Assembly: GCA_017398105.1 (NCBI GenBank)
Contig: JAFQHF010000057.1
Span: forward strand, 1-36,252
Direction: 5' to 3'
Origin: Oscillospiraceae bacterium
Lineage (GTDB): Bacteria > Bacillota_A > Clostridia > Oscillospirales > Oscillospiraceae
DNA length: 36,252 nucleotides
Shown: positions 22,823 to 31,032 of the stretch, piece by piece
Position numbering within the stretch: the first letter of the stretch is position 1
Layout: every line of letters starts with the position of its first letter
Translations under genes and position numbers: made by a program
Notes under the pieces: model-generated
The model's input: only the letters and a program-made list of their open reading frames with translations
Databases searched by the model: none
Told to the model about the DNA's origin: nothing

Positions 22823-24664
22823 TCAGTTTCCGGCTTCCTGGGCGCGCTTTTTCATCAGGTTGCGCATACGGACACTGTGATCCAGCTCCCGCTTGCGGAT
22901 ACGCAGGCTCTTGGGCGTGCATTCCAGCAGCTCGTCATCAGCCAGGAATTCCAGGCACTGCTCCAGAGACATGATTCTGGGAGGAACCAGACGGATGGCT
23001 TCATCGGAGCCGGAGGCACGCATGTTGGTCAGCTGCTTGCGCTTGCAGACATTGACGGTCATATCCTCGTTACGGCTGCAGATACCAACCACCATACCGG
23101 CATACACAGCCGTTCCGGGGCCAATGAGCAGAGAGCCGCGTTCCTGGGCTGCGCCCAGACCGTAGGCCACAGCTTCGCCGGATTCATGGGCGATCAGAGA
23201 ACCCACCAGACGGCGCTCGATCTCACCCTTCATGGGGGCGTAGGAATCCAGAACGGAGGACATAATGCCCTCGCCCTTGGTATCGGTCAGGAACTCGCTG
23301 CGGTAGCCGAACAGGCCCCGGGAGGGAACCAGGAACTCCAGACGGTAGCGGCTGCCCATGGGCGTCATACCCAGCAGGTCTGCTTTCCGGCGGCCCATCT
23401 TCTCGATGACGGAGCCCATGCACTCCTCAGGCACATCGGCCACCATCCGCTCGATGGGCTCGCAGAGCTTGCCGTCGATGACCTTGGTCAGCACGCGGGG
23501 GGTGGATACGGAGAACTCATAGCCTTCCCGGCGCATGGTCTCCATCAGGATAGACAGGTGCATCTCGCCGCGGCCTGCCACATTGAAGGCATCGGTAGTA
23601 CCCTGCTCGGTAACGTGCAGGGAAACGTCCTTCATCAGCTCCTTCTCCAGACGGTCACGGATATTCCGGGAGGTAACGTACTTGCCCTCCTTGCCTGCGA
23701 AGGGAGAATCGTTGACGGCGAAGGTCATTTCGATGGTGGGATCGGAAATCTTCACAAAGGGCAGGGGCTCGATGCAGTCGGGTGCGCACAGGGTACGGCC
23801 AATGGTGATGTCTGCCATGCCGGAAAGCGCCACGATCTCGCCGGCCTTTGCTTCCTGGATGGGATTCTTACCCAGACCGTCAAACTCGTACAGGGCAACC
23901 ACCTTGCCCTTCTGCTTGATCTCGGGATCGTGGAAGTCGCTGATGATGACCTCCTGGTTCACCCGGATGGAGCCGCGCTCCACACGGCCCACGGCAATAC
24001 GGCCCACGTATTCATTGTAGTCGATGGAGGAAACCAGCAGCTGCAGAGGGGCTTCCACATCACCCTGGGGTGCAGGGATATAATTGACGATGGTCTCAAA
24101 CAGAGGCACCAGATCAGTGCCTACCTCATCGGGGCTGTAGGCAGCAGTGCCCTGACGGCCGGAGCAGAAGACGGTGGGGCTGTTGAACTGCTCGTCGGTG
24201 GCATCCAGATCCAGCAGTAGCTCCAGAACCTCGTCCATGACCTCCTCAATACGGGCATCGGGCTTGTCGATTTTGTTAACAGCCACGATGACCTTGTGGC
24301 CCAGCTCCAGTGCCTTCTGCAGCACGAAACGGGTCTGAGGCATGGGGCCCTCGGCAGCATCCACCAGCAGGATGACGCCGTTGACCATCTTCAGAATACG
24401 TTCCACCTCGCCGCCGAAGTCGGCGTGGCCGGGGGTGTCAACGATATTGATCTTATAGTCCTTATAATGCACGGAAGTGTTCTTGGCCAGAATGGTAATG
24501 CCGCGCTCCCGCTCCAGGTCGCCGGAGTCCATAACACGATCCTGAGTCGCCTGATTTTCACGATAGATGCCGCCCTGCTTCAGCAGCTCGTCCACCAGGG
24601 TGGTTTTGCCGTGGTCAACGTGGGCAATGATGGCAATATTGCGGATATTTTCCTGAGATACCAT
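22823..24664 (-). CDS. typA: Translational GTPase TypA/BipA
   Basis: A 613-residue ribosome-associated GTPase related to EF-G, linked to 50S assembly and growth under stress. G1 is [15 protein letters not shown] near residue 12, G2 is RERGITI, G3 [17 protein letters not shown] and G4 NKIDKPDAR. The C-terminal [29 protein letters not shown] region is specific for TypA. ATG at 24664 follows AAAGGAG; the longer frame upstream is not supported. Own promoter; monocistronic. Confidence 0.96.
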   Translation of the reverse strand: MVSQENIRNIAIIAHVDHGKTTLVDELLKQGGIYRENQATQDRVMDSGDLERERGITILAKNTSVHYKDYKINIVDTPGHADFGGEVERILKMVNGVILLVDAAEGPMPQTRFVLQKALELGHKVIVAVNKIDKPDARIEEVMDEVLELLLDLDATDEQFNSPTVFCSGRQGTAAYSPDEVGTDLVPLFETIVNYIPAPQGDVEAPLQLLVSSIDYNEYVGRIAVGRVERGSIRVNQEVIISDFHDPEIKQKGKVVALYEFDGLGKNPIQEAKAGEIVALSGMADITIGRTLCAPDCIEPLPFVKISDPTIEMTFAVNDSPFAGKEGKYVTSRNIRDRLEKELMKDVSLHVTEQGTTDAFNVAGRGEMHLSILMETMRREGYEFSVSTPRVLTKVIDGKLCEPIERMVADVPEECMGSVIEKMGRRKADLLGMTPMGSRYRLEFLVPSRGLFGYRSEFLTDTKGEGIMSSVLDSYAPMKGEIERRLVGSLIAHESGEAVAYGLGAAQERGSLLIGPGTAVYAGMVVGICSRNEDMTVNVCKRKQLTNMRASGSDEAIRLVPPRIMSLEQCLEFLADDELLECTPKSLRIRKRELDHSVRMRNLMKKRAQEAGN

Positions 24665-24714
24665 ATATTTTAATCTCCTTTTCGAAGTAGAATCACACAA
24701 ACTCTCAACTTTGA

Positions 24715-24743
24715 ATTATAGCACTTTACCAAAAAGAATGCAA
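24715..24743 (-). promoter_or_regulatory. Promoter of typA
   Basis: Minus strand: TTGCAT (24738-24743), 17-bp spacer, TATAAT (24715-24720), about 45 bases before the ATG. Confidence 0.8.
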
Positions 24744-24793
24744 TATATTTGGTAAAATTTACGAATTATTTTTCAGGCTATCCTCCACGATTT

Positions 24794-24929
24794 GTAGGGG
24801 CGGATTTTCAATCCGCCCTCACTGTAACGACAATTATGTGGTTCTGTTTTCATCAAAGCATAGGCAATGCATCTATTTTCAGCCTGGCAATCATCCTTCA
24901 TTTAGGGCGGATTAAAAATCCGCCCCTAC
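24794..24929. repeat. Paired palindrome element, family A (copy 3)
   Basis: Left palindrome from 24794, right inverted copy ending at 24929, core about 85 bp. It occupies most of the gap between the typA promoter and the MATE gene end; nothing else is seen there except the hairpin at 24945. Confidence 0.86.
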
Positions 24930-24944
24930 GATGGAATACAGAAT

Positions 24945-24972
24945 CAGGCCGCACCCTCGCGGGTGCGGCCTG
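24945..24972 (-). terminator. Hairpin after the MATE gene
   Basis: A perfect 12-bp CAGGCCGCACCC stem with a 4-nt loop, 12 bases after the MATE stop. The following minus-strand bases (ATTCTGTATT) are only mildly T-rich, so termination strength is uncertain. Confidence 0.6.
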
Positions 24973-24984
24973 CATGATTTAAAC

Positions 24985-26364
24985 TTACTGCTGTGCAGCC
25001 TTGCCTTCTTTCAGCATCTTGATAAAGAAGCGGAAGAACATGAAGGTGGTGACAGCGGCGGCGATGATATCGGACACGGGTTCTGCCAGGAACACGGCGA
25101 AGGCCTTGTCCGCAAAGAAGTTGGGCAGGATGAAGATCAGGGGGATCAGCAGGAAGACCTTACGCAGCAGCGCCATGACCAGGGAGATCTTGGCCTGACC
25201 CAGAGCCATGAAGGCCTGCTGGCAGGAGATCTGGAAGCCCACGGAGAAACCACATGCCAGGAAAATCCGCAGTGCCCAGGCAGTGTAATCCACCAGAGCC
25301 ATATCGCTGGTGAAGATACCGGCAAAAACGTTGGGAGCCAGCATGATCAGCAGCCAGAAAATCGTAGTATAGGCCACACAGACACCAAACTGACAGAAGA
25401 AAGCTTCCTTCACACGGTCAAATTTCTTGGCACCGTAGTTGAAGCTAATCAGGGGCTGACCGCCCTGGCAGACACCGGACAAAGGCATGGTGATCAGCTG
25501 GTTGATGGAAGTCAGAACAGTCATGGCACCAACCGCCACGTCACCGCCGTAACGGGACAGGGAGGAAGTAAAGCTGATGGACAGGATGGACTCCGTGGAG
25601 ACCATGACGAAGCTGGAAATACCCAGACCCAGGCAGGGCAGGATCACGGAAGGAACCAGCATCATGTTGGAAGGCTTCAGTCTCAGAATGGTCTTCTTTC
25701 CGGTGAGGAACAGCAGAATCCAGACAGCGCTGACCGCCTGGCTCAGCACAGTGGCAACAGCAGCACCGGCCACGCCCATATTCAGGCCGAAGATCAGGAT
25801 GGGGTCCAGAACAATGTTGATGCCCGCACCGATGACCGTGGTCAGCATGCTGATCTTGGCGAAGCCCTGGGTGGTGATGAAGGTATTCATACCCATGGTG
25901 ATCAGCACAAAGACGCTGCCCAGAACATAGATCCGGCCATAGGTTACAGCATAGGGTGCCGTGGCATCAGATGCACCAAAGAGCCGCACCAGGGTGGGCA
26001 ATGTTACATAAAACGCTGCAGTCAGAATCACGGCCAGAATCAGCAGAACCGTAAAGCAGTTTGCAATGATCTTTTCTGCCTTTTCCTTGTTACCCTGACC
26101 CATGGCAATAGCAGCCCGGGGTGCACCGCCGGCACCTGCCAGCATAGAAAATGCGGTAATCAGCATCAGGATGGGGGTAAACAGGCCCACACCGGTCAGC
26201 GCCAGACCGCCGATCTCGGGAATATGGCCGATGTAGATACGGTCGACGATGTTGTAAAGCAGGTTAACCACCTGACCAACCAGTGCCGGGACTGCCATCT
26301 GAACCATCAGTTTCTTGACGGAACCGGTTCCCATATCCTGCTTGGGTTTCTCAGCTTTTGCCAT
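24985..26364 (-). CDS. MATE family multidrug/Na+ antiporter
   Basis: A 459-residue membrane transporter with about twelve helices, of the MATE (MepA/DinF-like) family that exports drugs or metabolites using a Na+ or H+ gradient. Family cues: MAVPALVGQVVNLLYNIVDR in helix 1, the GVGLFTPILMLITAFSMLAG stretch, and the second-half counterpart VLTSINQLITMPLSGVCQGG followed by PLISFNYGAK. AAAGGGG lies before the ATG. The gene is 77 bases downstream of a MarR regulator in the same direction, the common local-regulator arrangement. Substrate unknown. Confidence 0.93.
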   Translation of the reverse strand: MAKAEKPKQDMGTGSVKKLMVQMAVPALVGQVVNLLYNIVDRIYIGHIPEIGGLALTGVGLFTPILMLITAFSMLAGAGGAPRAAIAMGQGNKEKAEKIIANCFTVLLILAVILTAAFYVTLPTLVRLFGASDATAPYAVTYGRIYVLGSVFVLITMGMNTFITTQGFAKISMLTTVIGAGINIVLDPILIFGLNMGVAGAAVATVLSQAVSAVWILLFLTGKKTILRLKPSNMMLVPSVILPCLGLGISSFVMVSTESILSISFTSSLSRYGGDVAVGAMTVLTSINQLITMPLSGVCQGGQPLISFNYGAKKFDRVKEAFFCQFGVCVAYTTIFWLLIMLAPNVFAGIFTSDMALVDYTAWALRIFLACGFSVGFQISCQQAFMALGQAKISLVMALLRKVFLLIPLIFILPNFFADKAFAVFLAEPVSDIIAAAVTTFMFFRFFIKMLKEGKAAQQ

Positions 26365-26441
26365 GGTAAAAAGCCCCTTTCAATTTATTTATATGTTTAT
26401 TATAGTATATTTTTAAAGAAAGTCATCAGTTTTTTTTAGAA

Positions 26442-26897
26442 CTATTCAATAACTTCCTCGATATTTTTGATATTTTCATTTACCCGTCTGGCAAAATCCA
26501 TCATCATGTCGATCTGCTCCTGGGTCACGCCCTGGTGCAGATAGGAGAAAAACCGCCGCTGAGCCATACGGCCTGCATCTGCAATTTCCACCGCAGCCTC
26601 CGTCAGTGCCAGATGCACGGTACGCCGGTCAGAGGGATCGTCCCGGCGCAGAAGCAGCCCCTTGCCTTCCAGACTGTTGATGGAAAGAGACACATGGCTT
26701 TTGGACAGGCCCCGGTTCTGCACAATATCAACAGCCCGGTCAAAGCCCGGATTGTTGTACAAAAACAGCAGCACATCCAGTTCATTGCGGGTCAGCTCCC
26801 ATTTTTTGCAGATGGGGTCCATCAGCCGGGCATACCCCTTCTGTGCCTTGGCCATGGTATCAAAATAATTATAACGGGACATCAGATTCTGTTCCAT
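26442..26897 (-). CDS. MarR family transcriptional regulator
   Basis: A 151-residue winged-helix repressor-type protein. The DNA-binding region runs from about 35 to 105: WELTRNELDVLLFLYNN, then the recognition helix in RGLSKSHVSLSINSLEGKGL and the wing RRDDPSDRRTVHLALT, with the characteristic DxR pattern. N- and C-terminal helices would form the dimer. Its promoter is bracketed by two copies of a palindromic site, suggesting that it represses itself and, by read-through, the downstream MATE gene. The inducing ligand cannot be deduced. Confidence 0.94.
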   Translation of the reverse strand: MEQNLMSRYNYFDTMAKAQKGYARLMDPICKKWELTRNELDVLLFLYNNPGFDRAVDIVQNRGLSKSHVSLSINSLEGKGLLLRRDDPSDRRTVHLALTEAAVEIADAGRMAQRRFFSYLHQGVTQEQIDMMMDFARRVNENIKNIEEVIE

Positions 26898-26912
26898 TTA
26901 CATCGCTCCCAA

Positions 26913-26928
26913 TAGTTCGTTTTTGAAC
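26913..26928 (-). promoter_or_regulatory. Likely MarR operator, proximal
   Basis: TAGTTCGTTTTTGAAC, with GTTC..GAAC inverted ends, lies just downstream of the -10 box and before the ribosome-binding site. The identical 16-mer occurs at 26972. Confidence 0.72.
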
Positions 26929-26934
26929 AATATC

Positions 26935-26963
26935 AGTATAGCAAGGTTTCACGCTTTTGTCAA
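26935..26963 (-). promoter_or_regulatory. Promoter of marR-MATE unit
   Basis: Minus strand: TTGACA (26958-26963), 17-bp spacer, TATACT (26935-26940). Operators flank both sides. Confidence 0.85.
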
Positions 26964-26971
26964 GAACATTT

Positions 26972-26987
26972 TAGTTCGTTTTTGAAC
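26972..26987 (-). promoter_or_regulatory. Likely MarR operator, distal
   Basis: An exact second copy of the 16-bp site, upstream of the -35 box; centre-to-centre spacing is 59 bp. Confidence 0.72.
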
Positions 26988-27040
26988 TTTTTCGAATAGC
27001 ACTATAAATTATCGTTTGTCGGCATAGGGATCAACCAATC

Positions 27041-27178
27041 GTAGGGGCGGATTTCCAATCCGCCCGAAATCTATCGATCAATTCCCGGTGAAGCCAACTC
27101 CGGCGACCACGGTCTTTACACAGATCGATACCATTCCGTTGTCGTTACGTTAAGGGCGGATTGAAAATCCGCCCCTAC
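27041..27178. repeat. Paired palindrome element, family A (copy 4), with family G flanks
   Basis: Left palindrome from 27041, right inverted copy ending at 27178. Fragments of the outer repeat G lie on each side in opposite orientation (27004-27025 and 27195-27223), giving the same nested design as at 18867-19317. This explains most of the gene-free interval 26988-27231. Confidence 0.85.
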
Positions 27179-27231
27179 AATAGCGTTTCGAGATTCGTAC
27201 GACAAACGATCATTTATCGCAGCAACTCCCC

Positions 27232-27262
27232 AAAAAAAGAACCTCCCCGTTTCCGGGGAGGT
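27232..27262 (-). terminator. Terminator after the DUF3786 gene
   Basis: Minus strand: CCTCCCC/GGGGAGG hairpin followed by TTCTTTTTTT. Confidence 0.88.
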
Positions 27263-27267
27263 CTGCA

Positions 27268-27879
27268 TCACATATAGCTCTTAACGGTGGAGATCAGGAT
27301 ATCGCCTGCCACCACCCGGTCTTCGGCTGCGAAGCCATCGGCAAAGTTGTCGGAATACAGCACCTGGGCATTGGGCGGGAATTCATCGTCACCCTCCCAC
27401 ACCAGGATCTGCATCTGATAGCCGCCGATCAGGTCAAAGCGGTAGCCGGCATCACCGTGGTCCACCTTCTCCGCGCCCATTTTTTCCGCGGCAGCTTTGA
27501 ATGCCGCCACACGGGTGCCGAAGGTGAAAGCCGCACGGGTCAGAACCCGGCCGGTATAGGGTTTGATGTACATCTCGCCCCAGGGCATTTCCCGGAAGGT
27601 CTTCCACTGACCCATCCACAGCACATCCCTGCTTTCCAGAAGGTACCGCAGCAGGAAGGTCTGAGCAGGCAGCGGAGGCAGCTTGCCGCCGTCCAGAGCC
27701 CGGATGGCATATTCGGGATGGGAAATGGCAAAGGTTCTGCCCAGCATGGTGACAAAAAATTCCCTGCCGTCCCAGGTCACATCCTTCAGCCGTTCTGTAA
27801 CGGAAGCAGGCTCCAGAGCACGGAATTTTTCCTCATAATGAGCAAAGGGTACTTCTTCTTTGTGGTTTTCGATTTGCAT
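27268..27879 (-). CDS. DUF3786 domain protein
   Basis: A 203-residue soluble protein matching DUF3786, a family without a proven function that I associate with acetogens and methanogens carrying CO dehydrogenase/acetyl-CoA synthase. Visible features are LGRTFAISHPEYAI near residue 46, PWGEMYIKPYTGRVLTRAAF near 99-118 and the acidic IGGYQMQILVWEGDDEFPPN near 150. It has no membrane segment and no Cys cluster. Gene order here (acsV, two VOC genes, then this) supports a role close to corrinoid or Wood-Ljungdahl metabolism. That role is inference from neighbourhood. Confidence 0.8.
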   Translation of the reverse strand: MQIENHKEEVPFAHYEEKFRALEPASVTERLKDVTWDGREFFVTMLGRTFAISHPEYAIRALDGGKLPPLPAQTFLLRYLLESRDVLWMGQWKTFREMPWGEMYIKPYTGRVLTRAAFTFGTRVAAFKAAAEKMGAEKVDHGDAGYRFDLIGGYQMQILVWEGDDEFPPNAQVLYSDNFADGFAAEDRVVAGDILISTVKSYM

Positions 27880-27905
27880 GTTCTTCTATTTTCCTTTTAG
27901 TCATG

Positions 27906-28017
27906 GTAGGGCGGCTTGCCCTCAAGCCGCCGGGCATCCGCAGGATGCCAGTTTTCGCAGGGACAATCCCAATTGATATCCCTTCCTCTGCGGCGGCTTG
28001 AGGGCAAGCCGCCCTAC
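27906..28017. repeat. Paired palindrome element, family C
   Basis: Inverted copies of a palindrome reading GTAGGGCGGCTTGCCCTCAA (left, from 27906) and its complement (right, to 28017) around about 60 bp. Same GTAGGG..CCCTAC ends as families A and B, but the inner palindrome differs. Confidence 0.85.
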
Positions 28018-28032
28018 AGTCAGTTTTTCAAA

Positions 28033-28413
28033 TCATTCGTGCAGCTCCAGGGGCAGACCGTCGGGATCGTAGAAGAAGCAGATCCGCTTGCCGTTGGAGG
28101 CATTGATCATGATGGGATCGGTGGGAATGCCCACTGCGTTCAGTTCACTGATGGTCTTCTCCAGGTCAGGTGCATGGAAGCAGACATGCCATACACCGCA
28201 GCGGGTGGGCTTGCCGTGGTTGGGATCGGGTTCCTTCTTGCCGAAGATCTCGATCATGCAGTTGCCCAGCTGGACTTCCAGCTTGATATCGTTCTGAGGC
28301 TGGCGGTGCTCCTCCCGGATCACTTCAAAGCCCAGCTTATTGACGTAAAAATCCTTGCTCTTTTCGTAGTCGGAAACCACGATGGCCAGATGGTGCAGGT
28401 TTTCAATAATCAT
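28033..28413 (-). CDS. VOC family (glyoxalase I-like) metalloprotein, copy 2
   Basis: A 126-residue protein of the vicinal-oxygen-chelate fold, two paired beta-alpha-beta-beta-beta units. It resembles the YaeR/glyoxalase branch. Likely metal ligands: His near residue 7-8 (NLHHLAIVV), Glu in CMIEIFG, His in WHVCFH and Glu in the C-terminal LPLELHE. Reaction unknown; glyoxalase, epimerase or dioxygenase are possible in this superfamily. It is 12 bases after the upstream paralogue, with AAAGGAG in front. Association with acsV is the useful context. Confidence 0.88.
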   Translation of the reverse strand: MIIENLHHLAIVVSDYEKSKDFYVNKLGFEVIREEHRQPQNDIKLEVQLGNCMIEIFGKKEPDPNHGKPTRCGVWHVCFHAPDLEKTISELNAVGIPTDPIMINASNGKRICFFYDPDGLPLELHE

Positions 28414-28425
28414 AAGTTTTCTCCT

Positions 28426-28806
28426 TTATTCGTGTAATTCCAAAGGCAGGCCGTCCGGGTCCTTAAAGAAGGTGAATCTTCCGCCGTTGACGGTATCTTC
28501 CCGGATGGGCTCCGTTTCGATTCCCATGCTGTTCAGCCAGGCAACCGCCGGAACGATGTCCTCCACATGGAAGGCCAGATGCCGCAGTCCCATGGCTTCG
28601 GGATTGGTCACCCGGGCCGGTGCATCAGGCTTGATGAACAGCTCCAGCACCGTGTCTCCCTGGCGCAGCATCCGCAGGTAGTCGTCCTGTGCCGGACGAT
28701 AAACTTCCCGGTAAAGCGCAAAGCCCAGCTTGTCGATGTAAAATTCCTTCGCCTTGGCATAGTCCGAACAGATAATGGCAATGTGGTGCTGTTTGCTCAA
28801 ATACAT
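28426..28806 (-). CDS. VOC family (YaeR-like) metalloprotein, copy 1
   Basis: A 126-residue VOC protein closely similar in pattern to E. coli YaeR: QHHIAIICSDY at the N-terminus, YREVYRPAQDD, VLELFIKPD, LRHLAFHVEDI and FTFFKDPDGLPLELHE. The His/Glu/His/Glu metal set is intact. The paralogue downstream is the same length but clearly diverged, so this is an old duplication. ATG at 28806 is preferred over that at 28812 because AGGAGG sits 7 bases upstream of it, inside the last codons of acsV. The 2-base gap from the acsV stop implies coupled translation. Confidence 0.88.
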   Translation of the reverse strand: MYLSKQHHIAIICSDYAKAKEFYIDKLGFALYREVYRPAQDDYLRMLRQGDTVLELFIKPDAPARVTNPEAMGLRHLAFHVEDIVPAVAWLNSMGIETEPIREDTVNGGRFTFFKDPDGLPLELHE

Positions 28807-28808
28807 GC

Positions 28809-30734
28809 TCATACCTCCTGTACACTGTGGGGGAACAGGCTCCGGTCCGTATGGGGCAGGAAGCAGGCTGCCACGAAGGAATCCATGTAGCCGGGGTAGG
28901 TGGACAGCTCCAGATAGGTCATGTTGGCCGCCACCTCATGACACTTGGCGTTGGCCTCGTCACTCATGACCATGGCGTAAGCGCCGGTCAGGGAGGAGTT
29001 GCCGATGTAGCGGAACTTTTCCAGCTCCACATCCGGCAGCATTCCGATGTTCACCGCATTCTTCATGTTGATGCCGGAGCCGATGCCGCCGGCAACGTAA
29101 GCCTTGTCGATCATGTCTACCGTCATATCAACAGACTGCAGCAGCGTGTCAACGGCAGAGAAGATGGCGCCCTTGGCGCGGATGAAGTTGTCGATGTCCA
29201 CTTCGTTCAGGGAAACCTCCCGGCCGGTCTCGGACTCTTCCGGGAATGCCACCACATAACGGCCCATGCCATGGGCATCCCGCTTTACCCGCTTGCCCTC
29301 CCGGACAAACAGGCCCTTGGCGTTGATGATGCCGGTACGGAACAGTTCGGAGATCATGTCAATAATGCCGGAGCCGCAGATGCCCACGCACTTCTGACCC
29401 TCATCACCGATGATCTCCAGCGTAGGCTCCATAGTGTCCTTGTCAATGGTGCAGGCTTCCACCGCGCCGTCGGTGGCCCGCATGCCGCTGGAAATGTCGC
29501 CGCCCTCGAAGGCAGGGCCGGCAGAGCAGGCGCAGCTCATCAGGAAGTCCCGGTTGCCGAAGACCAGCTCGCCGTTGGTGCCCAGGTCAATGAACAGACT
29601 CATTTCGTCTTTGTCCCAGATACCGGCAGCCAGAGTACCGGCGGTGATATCGCCGCCCACGTAAGAGCCAATGTTGGGGGCGATCAGCACGGGAGCCAGC
29701 GGGTTTGCAGGCAGCTTCAGGTCACCGGCCAGCAGGCCCCCCCAGGCAAAGAAGCTGGGGATGTAGGGTTCCATGCGCACAGGCTCCGCATCCACACCCA
29801 GCAGCAGATGGTTCATGGTGGTATTGGAGCCAACGCTGAGGCGCAGGATGCTCTTTGCGGAAATGCCCGCAGTCTTGCACAGATTGGCCATAATAGGAGT
29901 CAGTGTCTCCTTGATGATGGCATTCTGCAGCTTGGCCTTGCCGCCGGAGCGGCCCTGCTCGATGATGCGGTTGATAACGTCCGCACCGTAACGGATCTGA
30001 CCGTTGCCGGAGGAACCCTTGGCCAGCAGCTTGCCGGAAGTCAGATCCGCAAAGACCATGGTCACCGTGGTGGTGCCGATGTCGATGGCACAGCCTACGA
30101 TGGCCGTATCCGCAGGATCGCAGATCTCCATGCAGCGGAAGGTGTCACCCACCAGCTCACCCTTGACGCAGACAGTAAAGCTGTATTCCCGAAGGGTGGA
30201 GGCCAGCTTGGCCATAACCGTATAGGGAATGTGAACCTCCTCCACGCCCAGAGCTTCCTGGATGGCCCAGGTCAGACGCTCGTTGTCGGGCATGGTATCG
30301 TCCAGGGTCGGCTCCGCCATGGTCACCACGATGGAGCGGTAGTTGTTTACAAAATGGATGCCGCTTTCCCGGAGGCTGTTCTGGCAGTCCTCGAAAATGG
30401 CAATTTCCTTGGAAGAAGACAGATCCGCAGTCTTCATGCGGCTCTGGTAGGCGCTGGCAATGTCCGGCACGAACACGGTGCAGTCGGACAGCACCTTGGA
30501 GTTGCAGCTCAGGCGCCAGCCTGCCTCCCACTCCTCTTCGGAAATATGGCGGCTCTTCAGGGATTCCAGCTGGCCTTCAATCAGCCTGACCCGGCACTTG
30601 CCGCAGGAACCGTTGCCGGAGCAGGGGGCATCGATGGCCACATTGGCCCGGCGTGCCAGCTCCAGCAGATTGTCGGCCAAGTTGCATTCAATGGTTACGG
30701 GGGTAGAACCCTCAATTTGGAATGTTACTTTCAT
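28809..30734 (-). CDS. acsV: Corrinoid activation/regeneration protein AcsV (RACo-like)
   Basis: A 641-residue redox ATPase that reactivates the corrinoid iron-sulfur protein by reducing inactive Co(II) at the cost of ATP. The N-terminal 2Fe-2S domain has Cys38, Cys44, Cys47 and Cys77 (PCSGNGSCGKC..RLSC). The ASKHA ATPase core shows AIDIGTTTVTMVFADL near residue 215, SVGSNTTMNHLLLG, IAPNIGSYVGGDITAG and FIDLGTNGELVFG. Length agrees with the family. It lies between acsB and the VOC pair on the same strand, though a repeat element separates it from acsB. Related activators for methyltransferases look similar, but this location favours AcsV. Confidence 0.91.
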   Translation of the reverse strand: MKVTFQIEGSTPVTIECNLADNLLELARRANVAIDAPCSGNGSCGKCRVRLIEGQLESLKSRHISEEEWEAGWRLSCNSKVLSDCTVFVPDIASAYQSRMKTADLSSSKEIAIFEDCQNSLRESGIHFVNNYRSIVVTMAEPTLDDTMPDNERLTWAIQEALGVEEVHIPYTVMAKLASTLREYSFTVCVKGELVGDTFRCMEICDPADTAIVGCAIDIGTTTVTMVFADLTSGKLLAKGSSGNGQIRYGADVINRIIEQGRSGGKAKLQNAIIKETLTPIMANLCKTAGISAKSILRLSVGSNTTMNHLLLGVDAEPVRMEPYIPSFFAWGGLLAGDLKLPANPLAPVLIAPNIGSYVGGDITAGTLAAGIWDKDEMSLFIDLGTNGELVFGNRDFLMSCACSAGPAFEGGDISSGMRATDGAVEACTIDKDTMEPTLEIIGDEGQKCVGICGSGIIDMISELFRTGIINAKGLFVREGKRVKRDAHGMGRYVVAFPEESETGREVSLNEVDIDNFIRAKGAIFSAVDTLLQSVDMTVDMIDKAYVAGGIGSGINMKNAVNIGMLPDVELEKFRYIGNSSLTGAYAMVMSDEANAKCHEVAANMTYLELSTYPGYMDSFVAACFLPHTDRSLFPHSVQEV

Positions 30735-30762
30735 AAATTTCGAGAAATCCTTTCCGGATAAT

Positions 30763-30937
30763 GTAGGGCGGGGTCATGACCCCGCCGACGCACGGAATAA
30801 ATTGCGTGGCTGGTATTCTCTAACAGGCAATCCGATGCCGACCATACTGCATATCAGAATGCAGCCTGATCGGTGGGGTCATAACCCCGCCCTACAGTTG
30901 GAATATTCCTGCGGGAGGGGCAATGCCCCTCCCCTAC
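30763..30937. repeat. Paired palindrome element, family B (copy 6), plus an extra variant palindrome
   Basis: The left palindrome from 30763 and a right inverted copy ending at 30896 (with two changes, GGTGGGGTCATAACC) form the pair. A third palindrome GGGAGGGGCAATGCCCCTCCC follows at 30914-30934, ending CCTAC at 30937. A fragment of repeat G is at 30957-31025. Together these fill the 298-base gap between acsV and acsB. Confidence 0.83.
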
Positions 30938-31032
30938 GGATTTATTATGTTTCAATGTAACGACACCGAGCGGGTTTGGGCAGTAACGATTCGCACTGCA
31001 CCGAGCACGCATTAGCCGGCCGCCTTGCAGCC

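Noticed and set aside
28827..30761. Long plus-strand frame opposite acsV
   Set aside because: Antisense shadow with His/Gly/Val-rich low-quality translation; AcsV on the minus strand is unambiguous.
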